NCBI GenBank assembly: GCA_034359265.1
Contig: CP136895.1
Location: 48,130,001-48,194,000 of the forward strand
Source of the DNA: Canna indica
Taxonomy: Eukaryota > Streptophyta > Magnoliopsida > Zingiberales > Cannaceae
Direction: 5' to 3'
DNA length: 64,000 nucleotides
Shown: positions 44,701 through 54,699 of the stretch, piece by piece
How positions within the stretch are numbered: the first letter of the stretch is position 1
Layout: every line of letters starts with the position of its first letter
The notes under the pieces: generated by a model
What the model was told of the DNA's origin: nothing
Database searches by the model: none
Seen by the model: the letters and a program-made list of their open reading frames with translations, nothing else
Position numbers and translations under genes: made by a program

Positions 44701-45045
44701 AGAAACACTAGTAGAGGAAGATTCACCATGTGTCTGAACGACAGGATTGCTTGACGTCCCGACTTCACGTGACTCCCCGTGACAAGTCCATAGAAAATAT
44801 CTTGGTGCAAATCCTTTGTTGTATAGATGCAGAGTGACAGTTTCCCGATCCAAAAATCGTTCATTCAAGCAAATGCTACAAGGACATCGGATTTTATCAC
44901 TGACGCTAACGAATTTCCGATTTGAATCGGCGAAATTTAGGAAGTAAGTTATGCCTAATCGAAACTCATTTGTTAAAGCTCCACGATCAAGACATCGGTA
45001 CATCCAACTTCGATCAGTCGACATGATTCTGTCAATCAACGACAA
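41751..45045 (-). pseudogene. CACTA2 TNP2-like transposase with nonsense codons
   Basis: From 45045 on the minus strand: transposase-associated domain (RSWMYRCLDRGALTNEFRLG, IRCPCSICLNERFLDRETV), KKLMRKLGPGYEKIHACQNNC, CPVCQHPHCKEK, then transposase_21 (YSVWPVLLTVYNLPPSM, GPKGPRKEIDVFLRPLIDEL, FPAYGLLSGWSTHDRVSCLYC, RRFLPVNHQYRRN, VIHIEKNVFDNIFNTLMDV). DUF4218-type part near 42849-43100 (ELSIFFRNICANVL, EQFFPPAFFDSMEHL, YRWMYLFERY) and DUF4216-type part at 41751-42404 (SVILFRCHWFDTTERGMKV, ASQAEQVYYATYP) with an acidic Glu/Asp tail. The frame 45045-43114 is one frame broken by two TGA codons near 44170 and 43946, both at positions where CACTA1 keeps Arg and Cys codons. The enzyme would catalyse excision in the nucleus. 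Confidence 0.88.
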
Positions 45046-45120
45046 TTTCTTAGGTTAATGCCTTTAGGTGAGATGGTCCTATTCCATTCGGGATTTATAT
45101 TATTTATATTGCACTAAGTA

Positions 45121-45371
45121 TTTCTTTTAACCGCTTACTTCATTCTAAATTTCGGCAGCATCTCCCTACAGTTCTCCAAATACGCATATCATCTGGGCAT
45201 GTATCGGAGAACAAGAGAGATGCTGCCAAAATTTAGAATAAGTTAACAGTTAAAAGAAAAACGTAAGTGCAATACAAATAACTATATTCCCAAATTGTCC
45301 AATCAGAGACAATTCAAGGGTTGTACATCGTATAAAAGATCATCTACTTCTTTTACACGAATATACAACCC
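45121..45371 (-). other. Hairpin pair upstream of CACTA2 transposase
   Basis: Arm 45121-45183 (TCTTTTAACCGCTTACTTC, ATTCTAAATTTCGGCAGC, ATCTCCCTACAGTTCTCC) pairs with 45201-45261, about 60 bp with few mismatches, around a loop CATATCATCTGGGCAT. A second hairpin spans 45319-45371 (GGTTGTACATCGTATAAAAGA against TTTTACACGAATATACAACC). Same places and order as in CACTA1. This is the 5' leader of the transposase gene. Confidence 0.75.
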
Positions 45372-46079
45372 CCGAACGGATCTAAGGTTTTGCTAAATCA
45401 TATCAGACTCGTCAATCATACGTGAAACATATCAACTCGTCGAATGGATGATTATTTTCTAAATGTTTCGAGTCAGTTTGAGTCCATAGTCGACAATTCC
45501 GACACGAGTCCAAATTGGACGATTTCGGCGGGAGTCCGAAATGGACGATTCCGGCGCGAGTCGACTGAGGACTACTTCGGACTAATTAACATTTTAACTA
45601 ATTAATTAATATTAATCTACAACATTTTAACTAATTTAAATAATTAACCTACCATTATTAATTTAAAACATAATATTAATCTAACTAAATTAATCTAAAA
45701 ATTAATCTAAACCCAAAAAATTAATCTAACAAATTAAACAATTAATTAAATAATTAATTAAAAATTAAAAAATTAAAAAATCATCATTCTTGCATTTCTG
45801 GCGCCGGAGTCCGAAAATGGACAACAATGCTCCGGCACCGGCCACCGGCCGGAGCACCGTCGGCCGAAACCCTATATTTAGGGTTTCGACCGATTTTACA
45901 CTAAATGGAGTGGGGGATTTTTGCATGACTTACTTGGAGCAAGCGACAACAACGGGCAGCGGTGGCGAGGGACTTCGACAGGCGACGACGGCGGAGATTG
46001 GCGGCGGCAGCAGTAGGAAGAGGAAGAAGAAGAAAGGGGGCGGACGCGATCGCTCGAACTATATAAACTTATCAGCAAC
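45372..46079. other. CACTA2 5' region without gene
   Basis: Short GAGTCCRAAWTGGACGATTYCGG repeats at 45480-45560, then AT-rich DNA (45575-45785) and a GC-rich piece (45790-46065). This parallels 30250-31189 in CACTA1. The frame at 45790-46128 is compositional. Confidence 0.5.
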
Positions 46080-46436
46080 GGCTCACCCAGCTGTTAGAAA
46101 GCCGTTGCTGATAAGTAATCATCAGTAACGGCTCACTCGTCCGTTAGCACGCCGTTGTTGATAAGTATTTTATTTTTGCGCCGCGAGCGCGTGATCGTCT
46201 CAAGAGTGACGAATCCCATAGCCGTAACTAAGCTGTTGCTGATGTGATTATATATCTACAATGGCTCGAGCGACCATAACAAAGCCGTTGCAGATGTGCG
46301 AGCGACCATAACAAAGTCGTTGCAGATACAGCACATCTGCAACGGCTTGAGCGACCGTACGAACGCCGTTGCAAATAGCAACGACTTGAGCGGCTATTGC
46401 TGATAGCCGTTGCTGAAGAACATATTTCTAGTAGTG
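46080..46436. repeat. CACTA2 right subterminal repeats
   Basis: GCTCACCCAGCTGTTAGAAAGCCGTTGCTGATAAG and further GCCGTTGC words in inverted order compared with the left end, closing with TTTCTAGTAGTG. Confidence 0.8.
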
Positions 46437-46439
46437 TTC

Positions 46440-47041
46440 TCACCTTCTCCCATGTGGTGGCGGCCCAGTGCTAGGTCATCTTCGAGATCAAGTACTACCT
46501 CCGTGTGGCCGTCATCGAGAACGGCGCTGCCAACAACGTGAGGACCTTCGACGTTGTCATCATCATCAAGCTGTAGCTCGACTCCTGAGCGCTTGTCTCC
46601 TTCACGCTTCGTCGTCAGGATACCGAAGGCGGACCACCCCCAGTGGAATGAAACTCTCCTCGTCATCACCTACGATGAACACGATGGCTTCTTTGATCAC
46701 GTTCCAACTCCGTTGAGGGCTGTCCTCGGGCCCGATGGGGTTGTTAGCCCTGAACCCTTCTTCTTCAACTTCGATCGCTTGGGAGTTAGGGTCCCAACAA
46801 TTATGGCCTCTTCATGGATCGAAAGGAGCACCGATGAGTTGATGAACTCTAACTTGCTCATGGAGGGTTTGATCATAGCTTTATGGTGTAGTTATGACTA
46901 GTTTTTGATTGTGGATGTAGTGGTTCATGGTCCAAATGGACCAACTCCAACTTCAGAGTATGAATATTCATCAATACCGACTAGCGCAAAGAAATTTTTT
47001 GATCTTCCTTCATTTTTAACTAAGAGAAATGAAACGACACG
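46440..47041 (+). pseudogene. Cystatin fragment joined to a phospholipase C (NPC) fragment
   Basis: 46440-46610 reads on the plus strand as the core of a plant cysteine-protease inhibitor: [44 protein letters not shown], with TAG, TAG and TGA codons at three positions. 46612-46836 is a different family: [25 protein letters not shown] and [18 protein letters not shown], the C-terminal catalytic region of non-specific phospholipase C (one Gly of the DEHGGF motif is Asp). An intron-like gap (to 46920, ending GATGTAG) is followed by [20 protein letters not shown] and [16 protein letters not shown] retained intron argues against a processed retrocopy. CACTA2 split the cystatin part at 39552/46437. 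Confidence 0.75.
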
Positions 47042-47161
47042 AAAATATATAAAGCCAACCAATGGATGCATGCAGTGATTGATCAGATGACAGTAGAAGT
47101 TTCACGGGCGAACTCGATCCTGGCATTGGGCACGTCGAAGAGCACACCATCACGGACTAAT
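47042..47161. other. Short gap
   Basis: About 120 bp between the NPC fragment and the LTR-like edge at 47162. I see no feature in it. Confidence 0.5.
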
Positions 47162-47736
47162 TGTTTTGGGCAAAAATTTTCCATCCGGCTCCCTTGTCCC
47201 CGCAAGGGATAAGCCTTGGGAAAAGACCGCTTTGCCAATGTCGAAAGTCGCGGGCTCCCGGGTCACCTGGGTTCGAGCCTCAGTGTGCTTGGATGCAAAA
47301 ACGTTTGGGCTAAATGGCCGTTTGTATGAAAAATGCTTACAAATGCTTCAATGGATGCTAGAGCGAATGAACTAGAGAGATATTTGCCCGGGGGCAATAC
47401 AGGTGTGGAGCCTAACCCTCTTGCGGGGTTCCCAAAAGCACGAGGAGCATGACAAAATTTCCTATGGCCGCACACCCCCACCGGTCATGCCACGACTAGG
47501 AAACGAGGGGCGTTACCTAGTTGTGTGCGAGCACTTTTACAATGCATAATTACATGATCCGCACACCCCACCGGCCAAGCCGCGGCTAGCAAATGAGGGT
47601 CGTTCCCTAGTCAAGAGCAAGAGCGGTGGGTGGTGCACGAACGTTTTACATGAATACATATGATGCTATATTTACAATGCACGTTAGGGATCGTCATGAC
47701 ACAGACAGGACTTGACAAACCCGAGGGTCCCTAACA
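47162..47736 (-). repeat. 3' LTR of a chromovirus-like gypsy element
   Basis: The right edge is clear: on the minus strand the LTR begins TGTTAGGGACCCTCGGG at 47736, right after a polypurine tract (TAAATGGGGGAGAA, 47737-47750). The left edge at TGTTTTGGGC (47162) is inferred. The interior has GCACACCCCCACCGGTCATGCC repeated in altered form (47471 and 47560). Confidence 0.6.
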
Positions 47737-47749
47737 TTCTCCCCCATTT

Positions 47750-48671
47750 ACGAAGTCGACACCCTCGTCGACCCCTTCTTGAATGCGATGATGATGCCTT
47801 CTTCATGTCGCAAGGTGCTCTCCTTCTCCCAGCTAGCTTCGGAGTTAGGGAGTCCCTTCTACTTGACAAGGTACTCCCGCTCTTGGTTGCCATTAGGAAG
47901 TTTCACTTTGCAGTCCGCCAAGATCGCCTCTGTTTCACATTGTATTGCCTTGGTTATAGCGGGTGGATGTGTTGGAATATTGCGTTCATCATCGTGCGGG
48001 TTGGTGTAGTAGGGCTTCGGGTTGGTGTAGTAGGGCTTCAGGTTGCTCACATGTAAGATGGGGTGTATCTTGCACCATGCTGGCAGTTGGAGTCGATAGG
48101 CCATCGGCCCTACCCTTTTGATGATAGGATAGGGCCCATCGTATTTGCGTACGAGGCCTTTGTGTATCTTGCACCGAAAAACTGCGAGGGATGTCGGGTG
48201 GAGTCTTATCAGTACTTGATCCCCGACCTTGAATTCTCGATGTCTCTTTCCTTCGTCGGCCCACTTCTTCATTTTGCGTGCTGCCGATTCGAGGTAGGCT
48301 CGAGTGATCTCTTGATTTTGTTACCACTCCTTGGCCATTTGATAAGCAGCCGGACTGCTTCCAGTGTAGCCAAGAACCAGTGAGTGGGGTGTGTCTGGTT
48401 GTCGTCCCAACAAAATCATGAAGGAACTCTTGTTTGTTGCAGAACTTCTTTGCAGATTGTAGGAGAACTGGGCTACGTCTAGTAGCTTCGTCTAGTCCCT
48501 TTAGTTCGCCGCTATGAAATGTCAGAGGTATTGTTCAAGGAGTGCATTCATGCACTCCATCTACCCATCCATTTGAGGGTGTAAGCTCTTGGATAAGTAT
48601 AGTTGAGACCCCAATAATTTGAACACCTCTGTCCAGAATCTGCCAAGGAATCGTGGGTCTCGATCACTGAT
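47750..48671 (-). pseudogene. Gypsy integrase end with chromodomain, truncated
   Basis: On the minus strand: integrase core piece SDRDPRFLGRFWTEVFKLLG (second catalytic Asp) and SLHPQMDG near 48560-48660, then MKKWADEGKRHREFKVGDQVLIRL, LVRKYDGPYPIIKRVG and HPILHVSNLKPYY (48000-48272), then the chromodomain (EYLVK, KGLPNSEASWE near 47800-47880). A TAG replaces the conserved Trp after EYLVK, and the third acidic residue region is frameshifted. A 21-bp duplication makes KPYYTNP appear twice (48000-48050). The chromodomain in this group steers integration to particular chromatin. The 5' part was cut off by copia C3 at 48672. Confidence 0.82.
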
Positions 48672-50041
48672 TGTTGGCTTAAGGGTTCCCCTTAAGCTTT
48701 GATCTTCATTTTGATGATAACAAACAAGTATTTAATTTATGTGTGAAGTTTTGAGTTCAGGTTGAGGTTGCAATAAGCATGCGAACTTCGGTGAACTTCG
48801 CTCGGAGAAACGAAACAAAAGAATGTCAAGAAAGGCTCGAGTGTAGGTTGAGTAGATATCTTGTAGTATACCCCTAGGATCTCATCCCAAGCCTAGATGC
48901 AAAGTTATCCAAGTTAAAACTTGGTAACTAAACCTATGAAAAAGCATGTAACAAAGATAAAGAAAAAAAATCAGCCTCAGCCTAAGTTCAGTCGACCGGT
49001 CAGTCGACCGGTCAGTCGACCGAACAAGGCAAAAAAATAGTAATAGCCACTTCGATCGACCAGTCGATCGACCGAACAGATGCAAAAATCGACAGTGGCT
49101 ACTTCGGCCAGAAAATGATAGTAGCTACTTCGGTCGACCGACTGAGGCTAAAATCTGGCAGTGCCTGATTCGGTCGACCGAGTGGTCGACCGGATAGCAG
49201 AGAGGCAAAATCACAACTCATTTGGTCGACCCTCCGGTCGACTGAAAAGAGCTGTAGAAGCACAAAAAGCTAGCGATCGCTGGGCAGTTGATCGATCGAT
49301 CGACCGACGATAGATCGACAAGCGATCGAATGGCGTCCAACGGGCAAAAAAATGCCTATTGAAGAGCCATTCGGTTGAGGGGTTATAAATATTCCTCTCC
49401 TAACTCTTTTAATACTTCTTAACAACTGAATTAAGCATTCAAGAGAGAGATTTGTGCCTTCTAGAGATCAATTGCTTGTGCTCACTTCTCCGATCAACGT
49501 TTTCTCAAGTGTTCATTCTTCCTCAACTCGGGCTTCGATTCGAGCTCAACGACTTGGCGAGTTGAAGGCTTGAAGGCTTGGAAAAGAGCATTGGTTCTTG
49601 GTTTTATTTCTTAGCTCTTTTCATTGTAATTTTAATTATTGTTTAAACTTGTTTCAATTGAGTTAGCTTGCTAGGTGTGCTAGTGTAAACACTTAGGGTT
49701 TACTTTGTAGAATTGTGTTTTGCCTAGGTGAATATATTTGAGGAGTTCTCAAAGAGGTGAGAATCAAGTCCTCAGTTGTATTCAAAGGGAAACACAAGTT
49801 TTATAAAGTAGTTGGTTAGAAATCCTTGGTGAGGAGCCAAGGTAGTGGAGTAGGCGGTTGGCCGAACCACTATATTTCCTCGTATTAGCATTGCCTTGCT
49901 TATTTGTTTATTGTTGTGCTTTATATTTGATAATCACATAATTTAGTTGCACTAGCATTTGGTTGAAATTAAAATTGGCTAAAAATAACACACACAATTC
50001 AACCCCCCCCCCCCCCTTCTAGTGTGGAATTTCGTTTAACA
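48672..50041 (+). repeat. 5' LTR of C3
   Basis: 1,370 bp, TGTTGGCTTAAGGG to TTTCGTTTAACA. From 48990 to 49330 it is dense with TCGACCG words, many as the palindrome CGGTCGACCG (for example 48994-49022). These end about 50 bp before a TATA box (TTATAAATATT, about 49382). A run of 15 C's lies near 50006-50020. The adjoining TTGGTATCAGAG (50043-50054) is the initiator-Met primer site. Confidence 0.88.
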
Positions 50042-50098
50042 ATTGGTATCAGAGATAGGTCGTAGGATTAGATTTAACCATCTTCCCTACAAGTTAAA

Positions 50099-51400
50099 AT
50101 GACTAGTGAAATCCAACTAGCTCAAGGGTCCTCTACTCATACTCCACCATTGTTCGATGGTAATAACTATGCCTACTGGAAGATTCGTATGAATGGCTTT
50201 CTTCAATCACTAGGCATGGATGTATGAAGAATGATACAAGTAGAGTATAAGCAACCAACTAAGGATATGGATGATTGGGACCAAGAAGAGATTAAACTCT
50301 TTAATGCAAATGAAAAGGCCGTTAATGCATTATATTGCGGCCTATCAATTAATGAGTTCAATACGATTCCTACTTGTAAGTCCGTATATGAACTTTGGAA
50401 GTCCTAAAGACTACACATGAAGGTACTTCACAAGTTAAGGAATCTAAAATAAACCTACTCATGCATGATTATGAAATGTTCAAAATGTTATCGCATGAAT
50501 CCATTGATGTCATGTATGCTAGATTTCAAAATATTACGAATGGATTAGCTAACCTTGGCAGAGAGATAAGGGAAGAGGAGAAAGTAAGAAATCTCCTTCG
50601 TTCCCTTCCAAAAGGTTGGGAGCCCACGGTCATTGCAATCATGGAAGCGAAGGATATGAGCACCTTGAAGATCACTGAGCTCATTGGGTCTCTCATGACA
50701 TATGAGACCCATATGAAGCAATACAAGGAGGAAGATGCTCCAAAAGGCAAGACCATTGCCTTAAAAGCATCACACCGAGGAGAAGAATCCTCATCATTCG
50801 AGGAAGAGACGAACGACTTTGAGGAAATGACGATGTCGGTGAGAAGATTCATGAGCTTCATGAGAGGAGGCTACACATGCTACAATTGTAACAAGACTGG
50901 GCATCTAAGGAAGGATTGCCCACTTCTCAAGATTGGCTTCCACCTCCAACCCTCACAAAGGAGACAAATACAAGAAGAATAAGAAGAAGAAGGCAATGAT
51001 GACTTCGTGGGATGAAAGTGAGCCTTCATCAAGTGAAGAAGATTCCAAGAGTGAAAAGGCAAACCTTTGCTTGATGGCAAATGACCATGAGGTAAGATTT
51101 ACATTTGGTGAGCTTTCATTTACTCAAGAAGAACTAGAAAATGAATTTGATCAAATGCATGATGAATTTAATGCTATTAGGAGAAAATTTAAAGAGCTTA
51201 AAAAGGACAATAAATCTTTAGAGCTTGAAAATGATAGTTTACTACTCTCATGCAATGAATTAAGGATAGAAGTAGATACCCTTAAGGAAAAGAAACATGC
51301 CCTAGATGAAGCTAAGAAAAACTTAGAAAATGACAACCAAAAACTGAAAGATGAAAACAAGTACTTAAGTAATCAAGTAGAGTATATAATCGTAGAACCA
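50099..51400 (+). pseudogene. C3 gag remnant
   Basis: Starts at ATG 50099 (MTSEIQLAQGSS, PPLFDGNNYAYWKIRM) but a TGA replaces the Trp codon after GMDV, and a further stop follows ELWKS. From 50460 the frame continues as gag UBN2 type (MLSHESIDVMYARFQNIT, KVRNLLRSLPKGWEPTVIAI, LKITELIGSLM) with a sound zinc knuckle CYNCNKTGHLRKDC at about 50877, then a frameshift into a coiled-coil region (50933-51370: LENEFDQMHDEFNAIRRKFK and similar). C4 gag is similar but has an intact frame across these places. Confidence 0.82.
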
Positions 51401-52143
51401 TGATTGTTGAAGAATCTATGCATGTCACATTTGATGAAACTAATGATTCTTCTAGAAATGTTAAAATTGTGAATGTCGGTGAGGATCTTGAGAACTCACT
51501 TTTCATGACAAAGAGGTGGAGGATGAAGACAATGAGGAAACTCAACATGAAGACCACCATCCCCAACTCTACCTCAAGATGAAGACCAAGAAGAGGAAGC
51601 TCTACCACCTCTCCCCAAAGGATATTGGTTGATAAGTGATCATCCAATGGATCAAGTCATTGGAGAACCATCACCGGGAGTGGTAACTCGCTCTAAACTT
51701 AAGAACATTTGTCAATATGTAGCATTTATATCTCAAGTAGAGCCTAAGAACATTAAGAAAGAAATAGAAGATGAATTCTGGGTAATAGCTATGCAAGAAG
51801 AACTCAACCAATTTGTTAGAAATGAAGTATGAGATTTAGTTCCTAGACCTAGCGGACAAATCGTGATTGGGACTAAATGGATGTTTAGAAACAAGTTAGA
51901 TAAAGGAGGTTTAGTCATTAGAAAAAAAGCTAGGTTAGTGGCCCAAGGGTACAATCAAGAAGAAGGAATAAATTATAATGAAACTTATGCTCCCGTAGCT
52001 AGATTAGAAGCAATTCGAATGCTTTTGGCTTATGCTAGTTTTAAAGGCTTTAAACTCTTTCAAACGGATGTCAAAAGTGCATTTTTAAATGATTTTATCG
52101 ATGAAGAAGTATATGTTGAACAACCCCCCGGATTTGAAAGTTT
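51401..52143 (+). pseudogene. C3 pol remnant (RT N-terminal half)
   Basis: Opens with MIVEESMHVTFDETND, the hinge between integrase and reverse transcriptase. Protease and integrase are absent: the gag coiled coil jumps straight to this point near 51380. Reverse transcriptase follows with [65 protein letters not shown] and LFQTDVKSAFLND. It stops at QPPGFESF where CACTA3 begins, before the catalytic YVDD. A TGA replaces Trp near 51829. Confidence 0.82.
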
Positions 52144-52735
52144 CACTACTAGAAAAATGGGCATCAACAACAGCTGATGCCGTTGCTGAAAATCATCAGC
52201 AACGGCGTGCAACGGCTGGCGCCGTTGCAATGGAGCCATGGCAGAAAATCGCGTTGCTAAAAATATTATCAGCAACGGTTTTGCCACGGACGCGGAGCCG
52301 TTGCTGATAACATTAATAGCAACGGCTGGTGAGCCCGTAGCAACACCGTTAGTAAAAGCCCGTTGCTAAGCCGTTGCTGTAGGTCATCAGCAACGGCTTT
52401 CGATAAACTTTTAGCAACGGTTTTCCCACGGATGGCCATGGGAAAGCCGTTGCTGATGATGTCAACCTGGTAACGAAAAAAATTAAAAGTTTAAATTTCC
52501 ATTGATACATTGATACATTATCTGATACATAACTCACACACCCATACACTCATACACACATTCATTCACACATCACAAATACACCAAGATATACATCAAA
52601 ACAATTATATTTATATTGATAATTATCCACAATAGTATAAAAACTATTCAAATGCAAAATTGAAGTATCAATATCCAAACAAAATAAATTAAACAAGTAT
52701 AATATCTCAGTAACAAAGTCAATATAAAAAAAATC

Positions 52736-54256
52736 TCACGATGACGATGGAGGATGGCCTGGATCATTTGGCGGGGTCTGGAGTGCTTGAGTGTACACCA
52801 GCGTGGATTGACTCGAGGACGATGGATGAGATGATGCTGAAGAGATGCCTGCTTCGGGATGACCTGACATGTTGCGTAGCATAGCATGCATCTCCGCCAT
52901 CATCTGACTCTGACGCACGACCGTCTCCTCTAGAGTCCTTATTCTGCTACTATGATCATAACTGGATCTGGAGGTGGACGGCCGCTCACCAACGACCGGA
53001 GGGGTCGGTGCCCCAAGTGGCCCTAGTACGGCTCGCGCATGACCACTATATGCAAAGCCATATACGCGGCCATGGTCCCAGCCACCTGCGGCCTCGACCC
53101 ACGTTGCTGGGTCAAAGTCCTCGGGGGTGCCCCCGCGCTGCACCACCGTCTGGCTATAGGTCTCCTACTCAAGTTTGATTTTTTGTTTAATATTTATCAT
53201 AAAACTTAAATTATAAATATATAATGAATAATTTAAACAAATATATAGTTACCATAATGTATGCAGCACGGTTGTCGATGTACTCCCCCGTCCCATGTGC
53301 TCGACGGTGAGTCCGCTCAAACACCGCCATCGGGGAGGGTCGTTGGATAGTCCCGTCATCCGACACTGTCGTCTATATTTACAAAACAAATACATTAATT
53401 AGTACACATAGTAACAAATAAAATATATAATTAAAAGGTATACTTACCATACGGTTCGCGTGCACTACAACTGCAATAGAGCCATCGGTGTCACGCGCTG
53501 CTCCCCCCGACATGTGATTTCTAGCCGCATTCCGAGAAACCTCCTGCCATCGGATCCGTCGACCATATTCCCACGAGCTGGTCCCATATATCCAAAGTAA
53601 TCCAATCGGGACCGTATCCCCGATCGAGTCTCCGCAATGTTAGTAGTCCCAGCTCGTGCCATCGCCTGGGACCGGGCCTGCCCTAGCTACCCGTTGTACC
53701 TTGCCCGGGAAATAGCCTCCCAGGCAGCATAAATGAAGGGCCTTTGGTGCTCAGCCCATGTATAGCGAGCCTGCAGAATAATAATATCAGTACCAATATT
53801 AATCATCATGCATGTAAAAAAAATAATAATACGTGCCTCAAACTCACGCCATAACATGTCGACGTGCTCGCTAGGCACGTGAGACCACGTAGGCCATGCC
53901 CCGTGCATGTATTGTCGAATAGTAGAAGAAATGCTCCTCGGCACTTCTTCTTGCTCGAACCTGCACAACAAAAATAAATTTTAATATTATATTATGATAT
54001 AATGAATTTGTAATGATTCATAATTCATGATATATTACCGCTCCCCAATCACGCTAATAAATCTACGTGACTCTGTGGCTGGTGGAGGCTGCCACCTGTT
54101 CGGCCCGCGTGGTCGCCTGCGTCTGGATGTACTAGCCTCGGCAGTATCATCGGCATGAGGACCAGCAACAGGAGGATCAGCAGCATGAGTAAGTGTAGGA
54201 GTCTCACCGATCGGAGACTCCAAAGCTCTCCTGCGACGATAACCACGACCAGACAT
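52736..54256 (-). pseudogene. CACTA3 TNPA-like protein (PTTA type)
   Basis: Minus-strand exons: MSGRGYRRRRALESPIGETPTL (54035-54256), EEVPRSISSTIRQYMHGAWP and SEHVDMLWREFE (about 53840-53960), ARYTWAEHQRPFIYAAWEAISRARYNG (53687-53770), a stop, then MARAGTTNIAETR and MSGGAARDTDG (53450-53662), SDDGTIQRPSPMAVFERTHRRAHGTGEYVD (about 53260-53375), and TPEDFDPATWVEAAGGWDHGRVYGFAYSGHARAVLGPLGAPTPP with a basic/heptad region (52736-53160). Most exons are open and better preserved than in CACTA2. One stop (near 53685) and a frameshift near 53620 are visible. Family role: binding to subterminal repeats. Confidence 0.7.
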
Positions 54257-54331
54257 ATCTGTCGAATAGACATATAATCAAATTATTGTATAAATAGTAG
54301 AGATATATTTAATAAAATATATACTTTACTA

Positions 54332-54679
54332 TTATTCCTCATCATCTGAATAATAGTCTTCGAATTCTTCCTCTTCTTCATCTTCTTCATCTACAGCTTC
54401 CTCAATTTCATGATCGTCATCATCAGCATATTCAACTTCTAATTGAATTGACGTTGTGTCTGCATCCTCGAGTATTGGAATAATACGATCTACAGTAGGA
54501 GGATCATCTTCTTGATAGAAACCATCTGTCATATTAGGTATCAGCTCATTTTCTCCTACTATCGGATCAATTTTTCCTTTATCTTTTGTCTTACAGACTA
54601 CACACCAATCTGCTCTATCTTTATTTCGAGCCGGATACTTCGCGTAATATACTTGTTCGGCTTGTGATGCCAATATAAA
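54332..54679 (-). pseudogene. CACTA3 transposase C-terminus (DUF4216-type)
   Basis: ASQAEQVYYAKYPARNKDRADW and VVCKTKDKGKIDPIV followed by an acidic Asp/Glu tail ending DYYSDDEE, nearly the same as 41751-42120 in CACTA2. Upstream of FILAS the frame runs without a stop into copia C4 sequence (MNEAKIASTPMSTAKIA), so an open chimeric frame of 132 residues (54332-54730) exists. It has no promoter that I can see. Confidence 0.8.
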
Positions 54680-54699
54680 AGCTATTTTGGCTGTGCTCA

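Larger units (their letters stand above)
39553..46436 (-). mobile_element. CACTA element CACTA2
   Basis: 6,884 bp. Starts CACTACTAGAATAATGG, ends ATTTCTAGTAGTG, and is flanked by TTC (39550-39552, 46437-46439). Subterminal repeats are CAGCAACGGC words, on the left facing inward and on the right inverted as GCCGTTGCTGAT. Two minus-strand genes: TNPA-like (about 40165-41672) and TNP2-like (41751-45045). Both are full in domain order but damaged by stops and small shifts. It is the most complete CACTA copy here, so it shows what CACTA1 and CACTA3 have lost. It disrupts the cystatin part of the relic at 46440-47041. Confidence 0.93.
48672..52143 (+). mobile_element. Sirevirus-like copia C3, 5' half
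   Basis: Plus-strand copia: LTR 48672-50041, primer site, gag, then pol joined after a large internal deletion, running to the middle of reverse transcriptase at 52143 where CACTA3 begins. No 3' LTR. The long gag with a coiled-coil C-terminus, the LTR of about 1.4 kb and the palindrome clusters upstream of the TATA box fit Sireviruses. It interrupts the gypsy integrase at 47750-48671. C4 is a relative (not identical) in the opposite direction. Confidence 0.85.
52144..54679 (-). mobile_element. CACTA3, left half of a CACTA element
   Basis: Starts CACTACTAGAAAAATGGGC after GAAAGTTT in the C3 reverse transcriptase. It follows CACTA2 closely: subterminal GCAACGGC repeats and palindrome (52200-52470), TNPA-like exons, and the last exon of the transposase (54332-54679). 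It ends inside that exon at GCCAATATAAAA and is joined to copia C4. The transposase core, leader hairpins and right terminus are absent. It cannot transpose. Confidence 0.88.

Noticed and set aside
47255..47285. B-box-like GGTTCGAGCC, possible tRNA or SINE
   Set aside because: No cloverleaf and no clear A-box or 3' tail; it lies inside the gypsy LTR-like block.
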